Below, in pieces: positions 44,826 to 56,075 of a stretch of 64,000 nt of DNA; positions within the stretch are counted from its first letter, which is position 1, and each line of letters starts with the position of its first letter. Source of the stretch: CBDCGS01 sp965216915 (GTDB taxonomy: Bacteria; Pseudomonadota; Alphaproteobacteria; UBA828); assembly GCA_965216915.1 (NCBI GenBank), contig CBDCGS010000011.1:372001-436000 (forward strand), given 5' to 3'. Both the position numbers and the translations under genes were made by a program. The notes beneath the pieces were generated by a model that worked only from the letters and a program-made list of their open reading frames with translations, was not told the DNA's origin and did no database searches.

Positions 44826-45980
44826 TCAATCGGCGGCGCGCCCCGCATCGGCGGCACCGTCCCAGCCCGCGATCACGCTGCGTGCTTCGGTGAAGCGGAT
44901 CGGGGTGCGCTCCGGCGGCGGCTCCCCATCGATCCAACCCGGGAACAGCACCTCGTAGAAAGGATCGGGACCGTCGTGGCGCCGTACCATCTGGCGTGCC
45001 GCCACATGCGGGTGATCGGGCATGTCCTCGAGGTGATGGACGGGCTCGTAGCAGCAGTCGACCCCCTCCATCAGCGCGTTCATCTCATCGAGCGTCCGCG
45101 CACCCACGAACGCGGCCACCTCTGCGATCAGCGCGGTTTGGGGACGCGGCTCCCACTGCCGCGCGATCCAGGCCTCCTGGCCGCAGGCGGTGCAGAAGTT
45201 GGCCCAGAACTTGTCCTCGAGCGCGCCGAGCGTGATGAAGCGGCCGTCGCTCGTCTCGTAGATGTTGTAGAAGGCCGCGCCGCCGTTCGGGAATTGGGCG
45301 GCGCGCGGCACCTCCCAGCCATCGCGGAGCAGGCCGTTGAGGCCCCAGATCTGCCAGGGCAGCACCGTCTCGGCGATGCTCACGTCGATGGTGGCGCCGC
45401 GTCCGGTGCCGCCCGGCCGGTCGCGCCCGATCAGTGCCCCCATCATGGTGAGCGCGGCTTGCATGCCGCTCGAGAAATCCGCGGTGGGCGGATAGGCGAC
45501 GACGGGCCGTTCCGGAATGCCCGAACGCTCGAGCCCGCCCATGAGGCCCATATAGTTGATGTCGTGCCCGCCCCGCAGATAGTAGGGACCGTTGAGCCCC
45601 CAGCCCGAGAGCGAGCATGAGACGATGCGCGGGTTCAACACGTGCAGCGCCTCGTGGCCGAAGCCGAGCCGGTCCAGCACACCGGGGCGGTAGGATTCGA
45701 GGAGCGCATCCGAGCGCTCGACCAGCGCGCGGAAGGCGGCCTTGCCTGCCGAATCCTTCAGGTCGATCTCGACCACGGTCTTGCCGCGGTTCACCGCCTT
45801 GTACCAGGGCGAGATACCATCGGAATCGCGGGGGCCGACGCGCCGCATCGGCTCACCACCCGGCGGCTCCACGCGCACGACGTCCGCCCCGAGATCGGCC
45901 AGAATGAGGCTCGCATAGGGCCCCGGGATGTACTGGCTCAGGTCGAGCACCCGAATGCCGGTGAGGAACGGGATCGGCAT
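44826..45980 (-). CDS. CaiB/BaiF-family CoA-transferase
   Basis: A 384-aa class III CoA-transferase or alpha-methylacyl-CoA racemase-like enzyme. It starts PFLTGIRVLDLSQYIPGPYASLILADLGADVVRVEPP, and the PTADFSSGMQAALTMMGAL block holds the candidate nucleophile Asp. The ATG at 45980 is used over one 18 bp further up. The acyl substrate is unknown. A second CaiB/BaiF gene is at 60826-62076. It is 15 bp upstream of plsY on the same strand. Confidence 0.9.
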   Translation of the reverse strand: MPIPFLTGIRVLDLSQYIPGPYASLILADLGADVVRVEPPGGEPMRRVGPRDSDGISPWYKAVNRGKTVVEIDLKDSAGKAAFRALVERSDALLESYRPGVLDRLGFGHEALHVLNPRIVSCSLSGWGLNGPYYLRGGHDINYMGLMGGLERSGIPERPVVAYPPTADFSSGMQAALTMMGALIGRDRPGGTGRGATIDVSIAETVLPWQIWGLNGLLRDGWEVPRAAQFPNGGAAFYNIYETSDGRFITLGALEDKFWANFCTACGQEAWIARQWEPRPQTALIAEVAAFVGARTLDEMNALMEGVDCCYEPVHHLEDMPDHPHVAARQMVRRHDGPDPFYEVLFPGWIDGEPPPERTPIRFTEARSVIAGWDGAADAGRAAD

Positions 45981-46007
45981 CGCTGCCCCTACCCGCACGC
46001 CGTCATG

Positions 46008-48353
46008 TCAAGACACGAGCTCGGGCACCTTGGGCGGCTCGTCGGGCGGGCCGTCGCCGGTATCCGATCCCCGCTTGCGCACCTTGCGCGAGGGGGGCGC
46101 CGGGGGATAGGTGAAGGTGGGCTTGCCGTCCTTTAGACCGACGACCACGCGGCCACCCTTGACGAGGCGCCCGAAGAGGAGCTCGTCGGCGAGCGGCTTC
46201 TTGACCTCCTCCTGGATGATCCGCGCGAGCGGGCGCGCACCGTAAGCCGGGTCGTAGCCCTTGTCCGCGAGCCAGGCGCGCGCCTCGGGCGTGAGCTCGA
46301 TCTCGACATTGCGGTCGCTCAGCTGCGCCTCGAGCTGGATCACGAACTTGTCGACCACGCGCGCGACGACCTCGGGCGGCAGGCTCTTGAAGGCAATGAC
46401 CGCGTCCAGGCGATTGCGGAACTCCGGCGTGAACATCCGCTTGATCGCTTCCTGGTCGTCACCCTCGCGGGTTTCCCGGCCAAAGCCGATCGCCGGGCGC
46501 GCGAGCTCGGCGGCGCCGGCATTGGTCGTCATGATCAAGATCACGTTCCGGAAATCGACCGACTTGCCGTTGTGATCGGTCAATTTCCCGTAATCCATGA
46601 TCTGGAGCAGGATGTTGAAGAGATCCGGATGCGCCTTCTCGATCTCGTCGAGGAGCAGCACCGTGTGGGGCTGCTGGTCCACGGCGTCGGTCAAGAGCCC
46701 ACCCTGGTCGAACCCGACATAGCCGGGCGGCGCGCCGATGAGCCGCGAGACCGAGTGGCGCTCCATATACTCGCTCATGTCGAAGCGCACGAGCTCGACG
46801 CCGAGGACATGGGCGAGCTGGCGGGCCACCTCGGTCTTGCCGACCCCGGTCGGGCCGGAGAAGAGATAGCTGCCGATCGGCTTTTCCGGCTCGCGCAGCC
46901 CGGCGCGCGCCATCTTGATCGCCGTCGTCACCGCCGTGATCGCCTCGTCTTGGCCGAACACGACCGTCTTGAGGTCGCGCTCCATATTCTCGAGGGTTTT
47001 CTTGTCGCCGCGGCTCACGCTCTTCGGCGGAATGCGCGCGATCTTGGAGATGACCGCCTCGATATCCTTCACCGAGATCGTCTTGCGGCGCTTCGCCGGC
47101 GGCACCAGCATCTGCGCGGCGCCCACCTCGTCGATCACGTCGATCGCCTTGTCGGGGAGCTTGCGGTCGTTGATGTAGCGGCTCGCAAGCTCGACCGCCG
47201 CGCGCAGCGCCTCGGCCGTGTAGCGAACCTTGTGGTGCTCCTCGTAATAGGGCTTCAGGCCGCGCAGAATCTTGACCGCCTCGTCGACGGTGGGCTCGTT
47301 GACGTCGATCTTTTGGAAGCGTCGGACAAGCGCCCGATCCTTCTCGAAATAATTGCGGTATTCCTTGTAGGTGGTCGAGCCGATGCAGCGCAGCCCGCCG
47401 CTCTGCAACGCCGGCTTGAGCAGGTTGGAGGCGTCCATCGCGCCGCCGCTGGTCGCGCCCGCCCCGATCACCGTGTGGATCTCGTCGATGAACAGCACCG
47501 CGCCCGCGTGGGTCTCGATTTCGCTGAGCACCGCCTTCACGCGCTCCTCGAAATCGCCGCGATAGCGCGTGCCCGCGAGAAGCGCTCCCATATCGAGCGC
47601 ATAGATCACGGCATCGGCCAGCACGTCGGGCACCTCGCCATGCACGATCCTGCGCGCCAGCCCCTCGGCGAGCGCGGTCTTGCCAACGCCGGCATCACCC
47701 ACATAGAGCGGGTTGTTCTTGGTGCGCCGGCATAGCACCTGGATCGTGCGCTCGATCTCGGCATCGCGGCCGATCAAGGGATCGATCTTGCCGGCCTCGG
47801 CCTTGGCGTTGAGGTCCACGCAATAGGCCTCGAGCGCCTCGATGCCCTCCTTGACGACCTCCTCGCCGGTCGCATCCTCGTCGGTGCCCGAGACCGGGCC
47901 CCCGCCGGGCGATTGGCCGGGCACCTTGGCGATCCGGTGCGAGATGTAGTTGACCGCGTCGTAGCGCGACATGTCCTGTTCTTGCAGAAAGTAAACCGCG
48001 TGCGATTCGCGCTCCGAGAACAACGCCACCAACACGTTCGCGCCGGTCACCTCCGAACGCCCCGATGATTGCACATGCAGCACGGCACGCTGGATCACGC
48101 GCTGAAACCCCGTGGTCGGCGTGGCGTCCGCCGGGTCATCGCGCACCAAGCCTTCGAGCTCTTCGTCGAGGAAGCGCACGAGCGCGCCGGCCAGGGCGTC
48201 GACGTCGACACCGCAAGCCTTGAGCACCGCGACCGCGTCCGAATCTTCGGTGAGAGCGAGCAACAGATGCTCGAGCGTCGCAAACTCGTGGCGACGGTCG
48301 GTCGCAAGCGTCAACGCCTTGTGGAGGCTCTTCTCAAGATCCCGCGAAAGCAT
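46008..48353 (-). CDS. clpA: ATP-dependent Clp protease ATP-binding subunit ClpA
   Basis: A 781-aa AAA+ unfoldase with a Clp N-domain (residues 1 to about 140), then two AAA modules: Walker A GDAGVGKTALAEG near residue 219 and GPTGVGKTEVARQ near 498, with the LFIDEIHTVIG and LLLDEIEKAH Walker B segments. The C-terminal ClpB_D2-small domain is present. ClpA works with ClpP; clpP is not in this window. It follows clpS by 6 bp on the same strand, consistent with a clpS-clpA operon. Confidence 0.96.
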   Translation of the reverse strand: MLSRDLEKSLHKALTLATDRRHEFATLEHLLLALTEDSDAVAVLKACGVDVDALAGALVRFLDEELEGLVRDDPADATPTTGFQRVIQRAVLHVQSSGRSEVTGANVLVALFSERESHAVYFLQEQDMSRYDAVNYISHRIAKVPGQSPGGGPVSGTDEDATGEEVVKEGIEALEAYCVDLNAKAEAGKIDPLIGRDAEIERTIQVLCRRTKNNPLYVGDAGVGKTALAEGLARRIVHGEVPDVLADAVIYALDMGALLAGTRYRGDFEERVKAVLSEIETHAGAVLFIDEIHTVIGAGATSGGAMDASNLLKPALQSGGLRCIGSTTYKEYRNYFEKDRALVRRFQKIDVNEPTVDEAVKILRGLKPYYEEHHKVRYTAEALRAAVELASRYINDRKLPDKAIDVIDEVGAAQMLVPPAKRRKTISVKDIEAVISKIARIPPKSVSRGDKKTLENMERDLKTVVFGQDEAITAVTTAIKMARAGLREPEKPIGSYLFSGPTGVGKTEVARQLAHVLGVELVRFDMSEYMERHSVSRLIGAPPGYVGFDQGGLLTDAVDQQPHTVLLLDEIEKAHPDLFNILLQIMDYGKLTDHNGKSVDFRNVILIMTTNAGAAELARPAIGFGRETREGDDQEAIKRMFTPEFRNRLDAVIAFKSLPPEVVARVVDKFVIQLEAQLSDRNVEIELTPEARAWLADKGYDPAYGARPLARIIQEEVKKPLADELLFGRLVKGGRVVVGLKDGKPTFTYPPAPPSRKVRKRGSDTGDGPPDEPPKVPELVS

Positions 48354-48359
48354 GGCGCG

Positions 48360-48686
48360 CTATTCTTTCTCCATCGTGCATTGAAGCGGGTGCTCGTTCC
48401 GCCGGGCGAAATCGACCACCTGATTGACCTTGGTCTCTGCAACCTCAAACGGGTAGACGCCGCAGACGCCGACGCCCCGTCGGTGCACATGGAGCATCAC
48501 GGTGGTCGCCTGCTGCTCGCCCATGCCGAAAAAGCGCATCAGCACCACGACCACGAACTCCATCGGCGTGTAATCGTCATTGAGCAGCAAAACCTTATAC
48601 ATCGACGGCTTTTGGGTTTTCGGCTTGGTCTTGGTGATGATCCCGGTTTTGCCGTCGGTGCGATCGTCATTGGCGTTGTTGGACAT
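48360..48686 (-). CDS. clpS: ATP-dependent Clp protease adaptor ClpS
   Basis: A 108-aa ClpS. VLLLNDDYTPMEFVVVVLMRFF, MLHVHRRGVGVCGVYPFEVAETK and the downstream VVDFARRNEHPLQCTMEKE block are the N-end-rule adaptor fold that delivers N-degron substrates to ClpA. The start is the ATG at 48686 (MSNNANDDRTDGKTG); an upstream in-frame start extends the protein without conserved sequence. It precedes clpA by 6 bp. Confidence 0.95.
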   Translation of the reverse strand: MSNNANDDRTDGKTGIITKTKPKTQKPSMYKVLLLNDDYTPMEFVVVVLMRFFGMGEQQATTVMLHVHRRGVGVCGVYPFEVAETKVNQVVDFARRNEHPLQCTMEKE

Positions 48687-48815
48687 CGCGTAAGAGCCGG
48701 TTACCTCGCGTCTCGAGAATGGTCCCGGTGGAGAGCGCAATATATCACAGCTCACCCAGAGCCATATTTGGGGGGGCCTCCCCGCGATGCAAAGGGCAGG
48801 GCTCGCCGGTGGCCC

Positions 48816-49496
48816 CTAAAGCGGCCCCTCCCCGCCCGGATAGCAAAACGACGCGCGCGGCGAATAGAAGCCGAAGGTGATCTCCAGAGGTTGCTTCGGC
48901 CGCAGCGCATAGGTCGGATGATCGGGCTCGAGAAACTCGAGCGAAACGACGCTGAAGGCGGCCGCGAGCTCGCCGACATAGGCGTAATTGCCGCTCACCA
49001 GGCGCCCGTCGAGTGCGGTGATATAACGCAGATGGCCGCGGCCGATCTCGCCCACCTCGGTCCCGGTCTCCGCGATGCTGCGGATCACCGGGACATCGTT
49101 GTCGGCGTAGGTGACGGCCGTGAGCACATTGCCCTCCAGGGTGAGCTCGGTGCGGCCCGCGCTCGCCGGAACCCCGTGCGCGCTCGCATACTCACGCATG
49201 AGCGGGTTCGAGTTCATGTAGTGGGTCCACCAGCGGCCGGGGGTGCCGTCCTCGAGATCGAGCCCAGCGAGATCGAGCCCCATATAGGTCAGCGAATAGG
49301 CGCCGAAATGCGAGGTCTGCTCGTCCCGGTCCACGACATACTGGTTGAGGTAGATCGCCCGGTCGGCCGCTGGGGTCAGGCCGGACGGGAGCAGCGCCGC
49401 CGCCGCGTCCGGATCTGCCGGCACCCAACACACGTAAAGCATGCGGGCATTCGTGATGAGCTGGGGCGGCATGGGGATCGCTTGGCTCGCTGCCAT
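48816..49496 (-). CDS. Acetoacetate decarboxylase-like protein
   Basis: A 226-aa protein of the acetoacetate decarboxylase (ADC) fold group, opening PPQLITNARMLYVCWVPADPDAAAALLPSGLTPAADRAIYLNQY and ending with GFYSPRASFCYPGGEGPL. The lysine that forms the Schiff base in ADC was not located with certainty, so decarboxylase activity is not assured; related proteins act as aldol-type hydrolases. The ATG at 49496 (MAASQAIPMPP) is used. It is divergent from the PAS histidine kinase. Confidence 0.75.
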   Translation of the reverse strand: MAASQAIPMPPQLITNARMLYVCWVPADPDAAAALLPSGLTPAADRAIYLNQYVVDRDEQTSHFGAYSLTYMGLDLAGLDLEDGTPGRWWTHYMNSNPLMREYASAHGVPASAGRTELTLEGNVLTAVTYADNDVPVIRSIAETGTEVGEIGRGHLRYITALDGRLVSGNYAYVGELAAAFSVVSLEFLEPDHPTYALRPKQPLEITFGFYSPRASFCYPGGEGPL

Positions 49497-49605
49497 CGGG
49501 TCTCTCCTCAACGGTTCACCTGGTCTGAAGCGTCCGGACAAACTGGGCGCTTTTGCGTTCTGTTAACACATCCCCGTCAGCTTAGCGGGCAGGTGCGACT
49601 CTGTC

Positions 49606-51495
49606 GTGCCCTCTGCGAGTGGTGGAGCGAACGACGCTGTGGGCAGCGAACGAGACACGCGTCCTTTCTTAGAGAATTCTCAGCCTCGGCGCCCTGGCCT
49701 CGAAGGATTGATCCGCCGCTTTCGCGCCCATTTGGTCCTCAGTCTCGCGATCGTCTTATTCTCGAGCAGCCTGATCTGGGGAACGATCAAACTCCTCGAT
49801 GAGCGAAAACGCGTCGATGCCAGCGAGCGGCATGTCGGCGCCCACGTCTACGAGGCCGAATCCCAGCTGCTCCAGCTCCTTCATGCCCTCGATTGGCGGA
49901 GCATCAACGCGAGCGGCATCGCCCACGACGACGTTGCGCAACTCTATCGCGCCCTCGGCGACACGCTCTCCAAGCTGATCGAGGAGAGCGGGGCCGATCG
50001 ACTTCACCATGCGCGCTCATTGACCGATTCTGCGCAAGCGCTGCTCGACGAGCACGCGACGTTCGCGACGACCCTGGGCGGTGCCACCGCCCCCGATACC
50101 AACGCCTATCGCGCTGCCCGGACGCGGCTTGCGACGTTCTCCGAGCCGCTGCGCGATCTAGCGCGCCGTATCGTGATCACCGGCGCGGCGGCCGCCGACG
50201 ATGACGGCCTCGGCGATTCTCTCATCCACGTTTTCCTGCCTTTCGCAGGCGTGCTCGCGAGCGCGACCCTGCTCTTCCATCTCTTGTTCTCCGAAGCCAG
50301 GAAGAGCCGAACGCTGAGCCGTGCGCGCGCCGCCGCCCGCGACGAGGCGATCGCGGCGCACGAGCGGCTCGTGGCCGCCGTCGAGACGATCTCGGAGAGC
50401 TTCGCGTGGTTCGACGCGGACGACCGCCTGCTGTTCTGCAACACCAAATTTCGCCGCCTATTCCAGGGGACCAGTGAACCGGCGATCGAAAACACGACGT
50501 TCGCGGAGCTCGCGCGCCGCACGGGCGAACGCGGCCTTTATGGTGTGCCCCGGGCCGAGGTGGCAGCGTTCGTCCAAGAGCGGATCCGTCGCCACAGAGC
50601 CTGCGAGGATCACGAATATCGCATGGCGGATGGCCGCTGGTTGCGCGCCATGGAGCGGCGCACATCCAACGGCGGGTGGGTCAGCGTGCGCTTCGACATC
50701 ACTGAGGCAAAAGAGCGCGAGGGCGAGCTTCGCGAGGCGAAGGAGCGCGCGGAGTTCGCCAATCAGTCGATGAGCCTGTTCCTGGCCAATATGAGCCACG
50801 AGCTGCGCACACCGCTCAACGTGATCATCGGTTTTGCCGACGTGATGGGTCAGGAGCTATTTGGCCCGCTCGGCGGAGAGCGCTATCGCGAATATGTCGG
50901 CGACATCCGCACGAGCGGGGAGCACCTGCTGACCTTGATCAACGATATCCTGGACATCTCGAAAATCGAGTCCGGGCAAGCCACCATCGAGCGCGAGCCC
51001 CTGGACCTCATGAGCCTGACCGAAGGGTGCGTGCGCATGGTGCGCCAACGCGCCAGCGAATCGGGGATCCATCTCCGGTTCGAGGCGCCCGCACAGCCGG
51101 TGACACTGGAGGGCGACCCGCGCCGGCTCAAGCAGGTGCTCCTCAATCTCCTCTCCAACGCCATCAAATTCACCACCACCGGCGGGGCCATATCGGTCGA
51201 GCTGTTCGAGGATGGCGGCGGGAATGCCGTGCTATCGGTCAGCGATTCGGGGATCGGCATGAGCCCGCAGCACCAAGAGATCGCCATGCAGCCGTTCCAA
51301 CAGGTCGACGGGTCCCTGGCGCGGCGCCATGAGGGAACCGGGCTCGGCCTCCCGCTCAGCAAATCGTTCGTCGAACTCCATGGCGGAACCCTCTCGATCG
51401 AAAGCGCCCTCGGCAGCGGCACGACCGTGACCGTGCGGCTCCCACGCGCCGCGCCCGCCCGGCGCGCCAACTTGCCGTTGCGCGACTCGGCGTGA
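49606..51495 (+). CDS. PAS-domain sensor histidine kinase
   Basis: A 629-aa membrane sensor. Two transmembrane helices (about 38-62 and 205-228) enclose a periplasmic region; a PAS domain (ESFAWFDADDRLLFCNTKFRRLF) follows, then HisKA with His398 in FLANMSHELRTPL and HATPase (DSGIGMSP, GTGLGLPLSKSF). No receiver is attached and no response regulator gene is adjacent. The start is a GTG at 49606. It is convergent with the ScfR-like gene, 17 bp apart. Confidence 0.9.
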   Translation: MPSASGGANDAVGSERDTRPFLENSQPRRPGLEGLIRRFRAHLVLSLAIVLFSSSLIWGTIKLLDERKRVDASERHVGAHVYEAESQLLQLLHALDWRSINASGIAHDDVAQLYRALGDTLSKLIEESGADRLHHARSLTDSAQALLDEHATFATTLGGATAPDTNAYRAARTRLATFSEPLRDLARRIVITGAAAADDDGLGDSLIHVFLPFAGVLASATLLFHLLFSEARKSRTLSRARAAARDEAIAAHERLVAAVETISESFAWFDADDRLLFCNTKFRRLFQGTSEPAIENTTFAELARRTGERGLYGVPRAEVAAFVQERIRRHRACEDHEYRMADGRWLRAMERRTSNGGWVSVRFDITEAKEREGELREAKERAEFANQSMSLFLANMSHELRTPLNVIIGFADVMGQELFGPLGGERYREYVGDIRTSGEHLLTLINDILDISKIESGQATIEREPLDLMSLTEGCVRMVRQRASESGIHLRFEAPAQPVTLEGDPRRLKQVLLNLLSNAIKFTTTGGAISVELFEDGGGNAVLSVSDSGIGMSPQHQEIAMQPFQQVDGSLARRHEGTGLGLPLSKSFVELHGGTLSIESALGSGTTVTVRLPRAAPARRANLPLRDSA

Positions 51496-51512
51496 GCCCG
51501 CCCTCGGGCGCC

Positions 51513-52934
51513 TCAGGCGAAGAAATAAGGCGCGAGTGATCGCAGCGTCTCGTCGACGATGAGGCGCCGATTGAGCGGCGGGAAGGCGCGGTGGCCACAA
51601 TCGAGCCGGTCGCAAAGCCGACAATTCACCCCGATGGGGGTCGCCGCATCGGGATCGTCCGGCCCGAGCATGTCCGCATAGCACAGCCGGGGTGCGTAGC
51701 TGACCGGACTGCCCATGATCACGACGAGGGCATGAGCCGGCAGACTTTGGCCGGCGCCCGGCTGCTGCACGGCGCGCGCGATGGTGACGAACCGAGCGCC
51801 GTCGGGGAGCGAGACACGCTCGACGTGGGGCTGATTGGTCGCCGGGAGCGCGTCGTGAGCCCGCCATAGCGGACAGAGGCCCCCGAAGCGAGCGAAGTGG
51901 AACCCGCCGGCACTGAACCGCCGCAGCACATTTCCCGCCGCATCGATCCGCGCGAGAAAGAACGGGACGCCCTTGGCACCCGGACGCTGCAGCGTGGTAA
52001 GCCGATCGCACACCTGATCGTCGGATGCGCCGAACCGGCGCGCGAGAAGCTCGACGTCGTAGCGCAGCGTTTCCGCGGCGTCGAAGAAGCGCGCATAGGG
52101 CATGAGCACGGCGCCCGCGAAGTAATCCGCGAGCGCAATCACGATCAAGCGCCGCGCGTCGCCGGGCAGGCCCGTGCGCTCGGCGATCGACTCGAAGAGG
52201 TCGCGCCAGCCGAGCAGCCCGATCTGATGGGCGAGCTGAAACAACCGGTCCTCGGCCGGCAGGATCTCCGACAGCAGGACACGCCGCCCGTGGCGATCGA
52301 AACGCCTGAGCGTGTCCTGCATGACCTCGAACGGCATGAAGCGGACCTTGATGCCATGGTCCGACGAGAGAACGTCGCAAAGACCGCTCAACAACCGATC
52401 ACTCGTCAGCCCGCCCGCCGACCACAGCTGATCGGCGGCCTCCTCGATCTCCGGGAAGAAGTTCGATTCGGCTTGCAGAAACTCCTGCACGTCGTCACCC
52501 GGAAAGCGGACGGCCTGGGGCCGCTGGTCCGTGGGCTCGCCGCCGCCGTCGGCGAGCGTCGCCGCATTGTCGACGAGATCACGGTAACCACGAAACAGCC
52601 TAAAGACGGCGTCGCCGAGGGCCGGGCTCGCGGCGGCGACATCCCGAATATCCGCATCCGCGAAACGATCCTTGGCAAAGAGAGGGTCGCTGAACACCTC
52701 CTTCAGCTGCGCGACGACCCGCCCCTCCTCGTCTTCCGCGAAGCGCTTCAGATCGATGTCGAAGGTCTGGCCGAGCTTAAGCAAGAATTGCACGGTGACC
52801 GGACGCTGGTTGCGTTCGATCAGGTTAAGGTAGCTCGTCGAGACGCCGAGCTGGCTCGCCATTTTTGCCTGGGTCAGCCCCCGCTCGCGTCTGAGCCGGC
52901 GCACCCGCTGCCCCGCCATGAGCTTGCGTTCCAC
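51513..52934 (-). CDS. XRE-family / ScfR-RamB-like regulator of short-chain fatty acyl or glyoxylate metabolism
   Basis: A 473-aa regulator: N-terminal helix-turn-helix (RVRRLRRERGLTQAKMASQLGVSTSYLNLIERNQRPVTV), a middle domain and a C-terminal DUF2083/ImmA-IrrE-like region ending GVNCRLCDRLDCGHRAFPPLNRRL. This matches the ScfR/RamB group that controls isocitrate lyase and malate synthase genes. The start is a GTG at 52934 with GAGG ahead, giving VERKLMAGQRV; earlier GTG at 52955 is an alternative. It is divergent from aceB. Confidence 0.9.
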   Translation of the reverse strand: MERKLMAGQRVRRLRRERGLTQAKMASQLGVSTSYLNLIERNQRPVTVQFLLKLGQTFDIDLKRFAEDEEGRVVAQLKEVFSDPLFAKDRFADADIRDVAAASPALGDAVFRLFRGYRDLVDNAATLADGGGEPTDQRPQAVRFPGDDVQEFLQAESNFFPEIEEAADQLWSAGGLTSDRLLSGLCDVLSSDHGIKVRFMPFEVMQDTLRRFDRHGRRVLLSEILPAEDRLFQLAHQIGLLGWRDLFESIAERTGLPGDARRLIVIALADYFAGAVLMPYARFFDAAETLRYDVELLARRFGASDDQVCDRLTTLQRPGAKGVPFFLARIDAAGNVLRRFSAGGFHFARFGGLCPLWRAHDALPATNQPHVERVSLPDGARFVTIARAVQQPGAGQSLPAHALVVIMGSPVSYAPRLCYADMLGPDDPDAATPIGVNCRLCDRLDCGHRAFPPLNRRLIVDETLRSLAPYFFA

Positions 52935-52955
52935 GGCATTAACCTCGCTGTCCAC

Positions 52956-53099
52956 GCGCGTTCATGAATTTACATATTTTACTATTTTACTGAGGAAAAG
53001 CTACTAAAACTGACTTGGAAACAATTTTTATTTCAATGACTTAGGGTTAATTGACGTATGATCCGCAGACCGACATGCCGGTACGGGGAAATTTGCGCA
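52956..53099. promoter_or_regulatory. AT-rich divergent spacer between the ScfR-like gene and aceB
   Basis: The 144-bp spacer is strikingly AT-rich compared with its surroundings: from about 52960 to 53060 it has long A/T runs. Three short repeats spaced 8 bp apart, TTTAC at 52969, TTTTAC at 52977 and TTTTAC at 52985, occur near the regulator end. This is the expected site for the promoters of both divergent units and for operator sites of the regulator. No exact promoter elements were assigned. Confidence 0.6.
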
Positions 53100-54743
53100 A
53101 TGCAGCAAACACCAGGAGAGGCGCCAGGGGACACGGGCGATCCGCGGGTCGAAATCCTCGGTGCGCGGGTCGACGAGGCCATCCTGAGCGACGAGGCGCT
53201 GGCCTTCGTCGGCATGCTCGAGCGCCGCTTCGGCGCGCGTCGCCGGCAGCTCCTCGACGACCGGGACGCGTTCCAGGCGCGCATCGACGACGGCGCGCTG
53301 CCGCGCTTCCGCCCCGAGACCGCGGACATCCGTGCCGGCGACTGGACGATCGCGGGTGTCCCGGCCGATCTCCGCGACCGCCGCGTGGAAATCACCGGCC
53401 CGGTCGATCGCAAGATGGTGATCAACGCGCTCAACTCCGGCGCGCGCGTGTTCATGGCCGACTTCGAGGATGCCACGGCCCCGAGCTGGGAGGCGATGAT
53501 CCAGGGCCAGGCCAACCTGCGCGATGCGGTGAGCCGGACGATCAGCCACACCGATGAGCGGCGCGGCAAGCAATACGCGCTCAACGACGAGATCGCGACC
53601 CTCATCGTGCGACCGCGCGGGTGGCATCTGGAAGAAGCGCACATCCACGTCGACGGCGCGCCCGCATCCGGCTCGCTGGTCGATTTCGGCCTCTTCTTCT
53701 TCCACAACGCGAAGGCCCAGCTCGGCAACGGCAGCGGCCCCTATTTCTACCTGCCGAAGCTCGAGCACTACGAGGAGGCCGCGCTCTGGAACGATGTCTT
53801 CGTCGCGGCGCAGGAAGCGCTCGGGCTGCCGATCGGCACGATCAAGGCGACCGTGCTGATCGAGACCATCACGGCGTCCTTCGAGATGGACGAGATCCTG
53901 CATGCGTTGAAGGACCACATCGTCGGGCTCAACTGCGGACGCTGGGACTACATCTTCAGCGTCATCAAGACCTTTCGGAACCGCGCTGACTTCGTGCTGC
54001 CGGATCGCGCCGAGGTGGGGATGACCCAACCCTTCATGCGCGCCTACAGCCACCTCCTCATCAAGACCTGCCACCGCCGCGGCGCGCACGCCATGGGCGG
54101 CATGGCCGCGCAGATCCCGATCAAGGGCGACGAGGCGGCCAACGACAAGGCCTTCGCCAAGGTCCGCGCCGACAAGGAGCGCGAGGCGGGCGATGGTCAT
54201 GACGGCACCTGGGTTGCGCATCCGGGTCTCGTGCCGGTGGCGCTCAAGGTGTTCGACCGCCTCATGCCCACGGCAAACCAGACCGAGCGCAGCCTCGACA
54301 ACGTCACCGTCACCGAGGCCGACCTGCTCGAGATGCCCAGCGGGTCGATTACCGAAGAAGGGCTCCGCGGCAACATCCGGGTCGCGATCCAGTATGTCGA
54401 GGCGTGGCTCGGCGGCAGCGGTGCCGTGCCGCTTTACAACCTCATGGAGGATGCGGCGACCGCCGAGATCAGCCGTGCGCAGATCTGGCAATGGCTGCGC
54501 CATGGTGCCCAGCTCGACGACGGTCGCGCGATTGACCGGGCCTTGTTCGACCGTTTGCTCGGCGAGGAGGTCGCCGGCCTTCGCGAGGCGCACGGCGCCC
54601 AACGCTTCGACGGCGGCCACTTCGAGGCCGCGATCGACCTGTTCGCAAACCTTTGCACCAGCGACGACTTCGCGACGTTCCTGACGCTTGGTGCGTACCC
54701 GGTTCTCAACGAAATCAGCGACAACGCGTCCCAAGGGAGATGA
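53100..54743 (+). CDS. aceB: Malate synthase A
   Basis: About 547 aa of the type A (AceB) malate synthase. Motifs include the FMADFEDATAPSWEAM and TVLIETITASFEMDEIL blocks, with GLNCGRWDYIFSVIKTF and MGGMAAQIPIK typical of the family. It condenses glyoxylate with acetyl-CoA. The ATG at 53100 is preceded by GGGGAA; an upstream in-frame ATG at 53058 is also possible. It is 4 bp upstream of aceA, forming an aceBA operon. Confidence 0.94.
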   Translation: MQQTPGEAPGDTGDPRVEILGARVDEAILSDEALAFVGMLERRFGARRRQLLDDRDAFQARIDDGALPRFRPETADIRAGDWTIAGVPADLRDRRVEITGPVDRKMVINALNSGARVFMADFEDATAPSWEAMIQGQANLRDAVSRTISHTDERRGKQYALNDEIATLIVRPRGWHLEEAHIHVDGAPASGSLVDFGLFFFHNAKAQLGNGSGPYFYLPKLEHYEEAALWNDVFVAAQEALGLPIGTIKATVLIETITASFEMDEILHALKDHIVGLNCGRWDYIFSVIKTFRNRADFVLPDRAEVGMTQPFMRAYSHLLIKTCHRRGAHAMGGMAAQIPIKGDEAANDKAFAKVRADKEREAGDGHDGTWVAHPGLVPVALKVFDRLMPTANQTERSLDNVTVTEADLLEMPSGSITEEGLRGNIRVAIQYVEAWLGGSGAVPLYNLMEDAATAEISRAQIWQWLRHGAQLDDGRAIDRALFDRLLGEEVAGLREAHGAQRFDGGHFEAAIDLFANLCTSDDFATFLTLGAYPVLNEISDNASQGR

Positions 54744-54747
54744 TGCG

Positions 54748-56046
<1,299 letters not shown>

Positions 56047-56075
56047 CGCGGGGCGAAGCCCCCCGAAGCGGAAAA

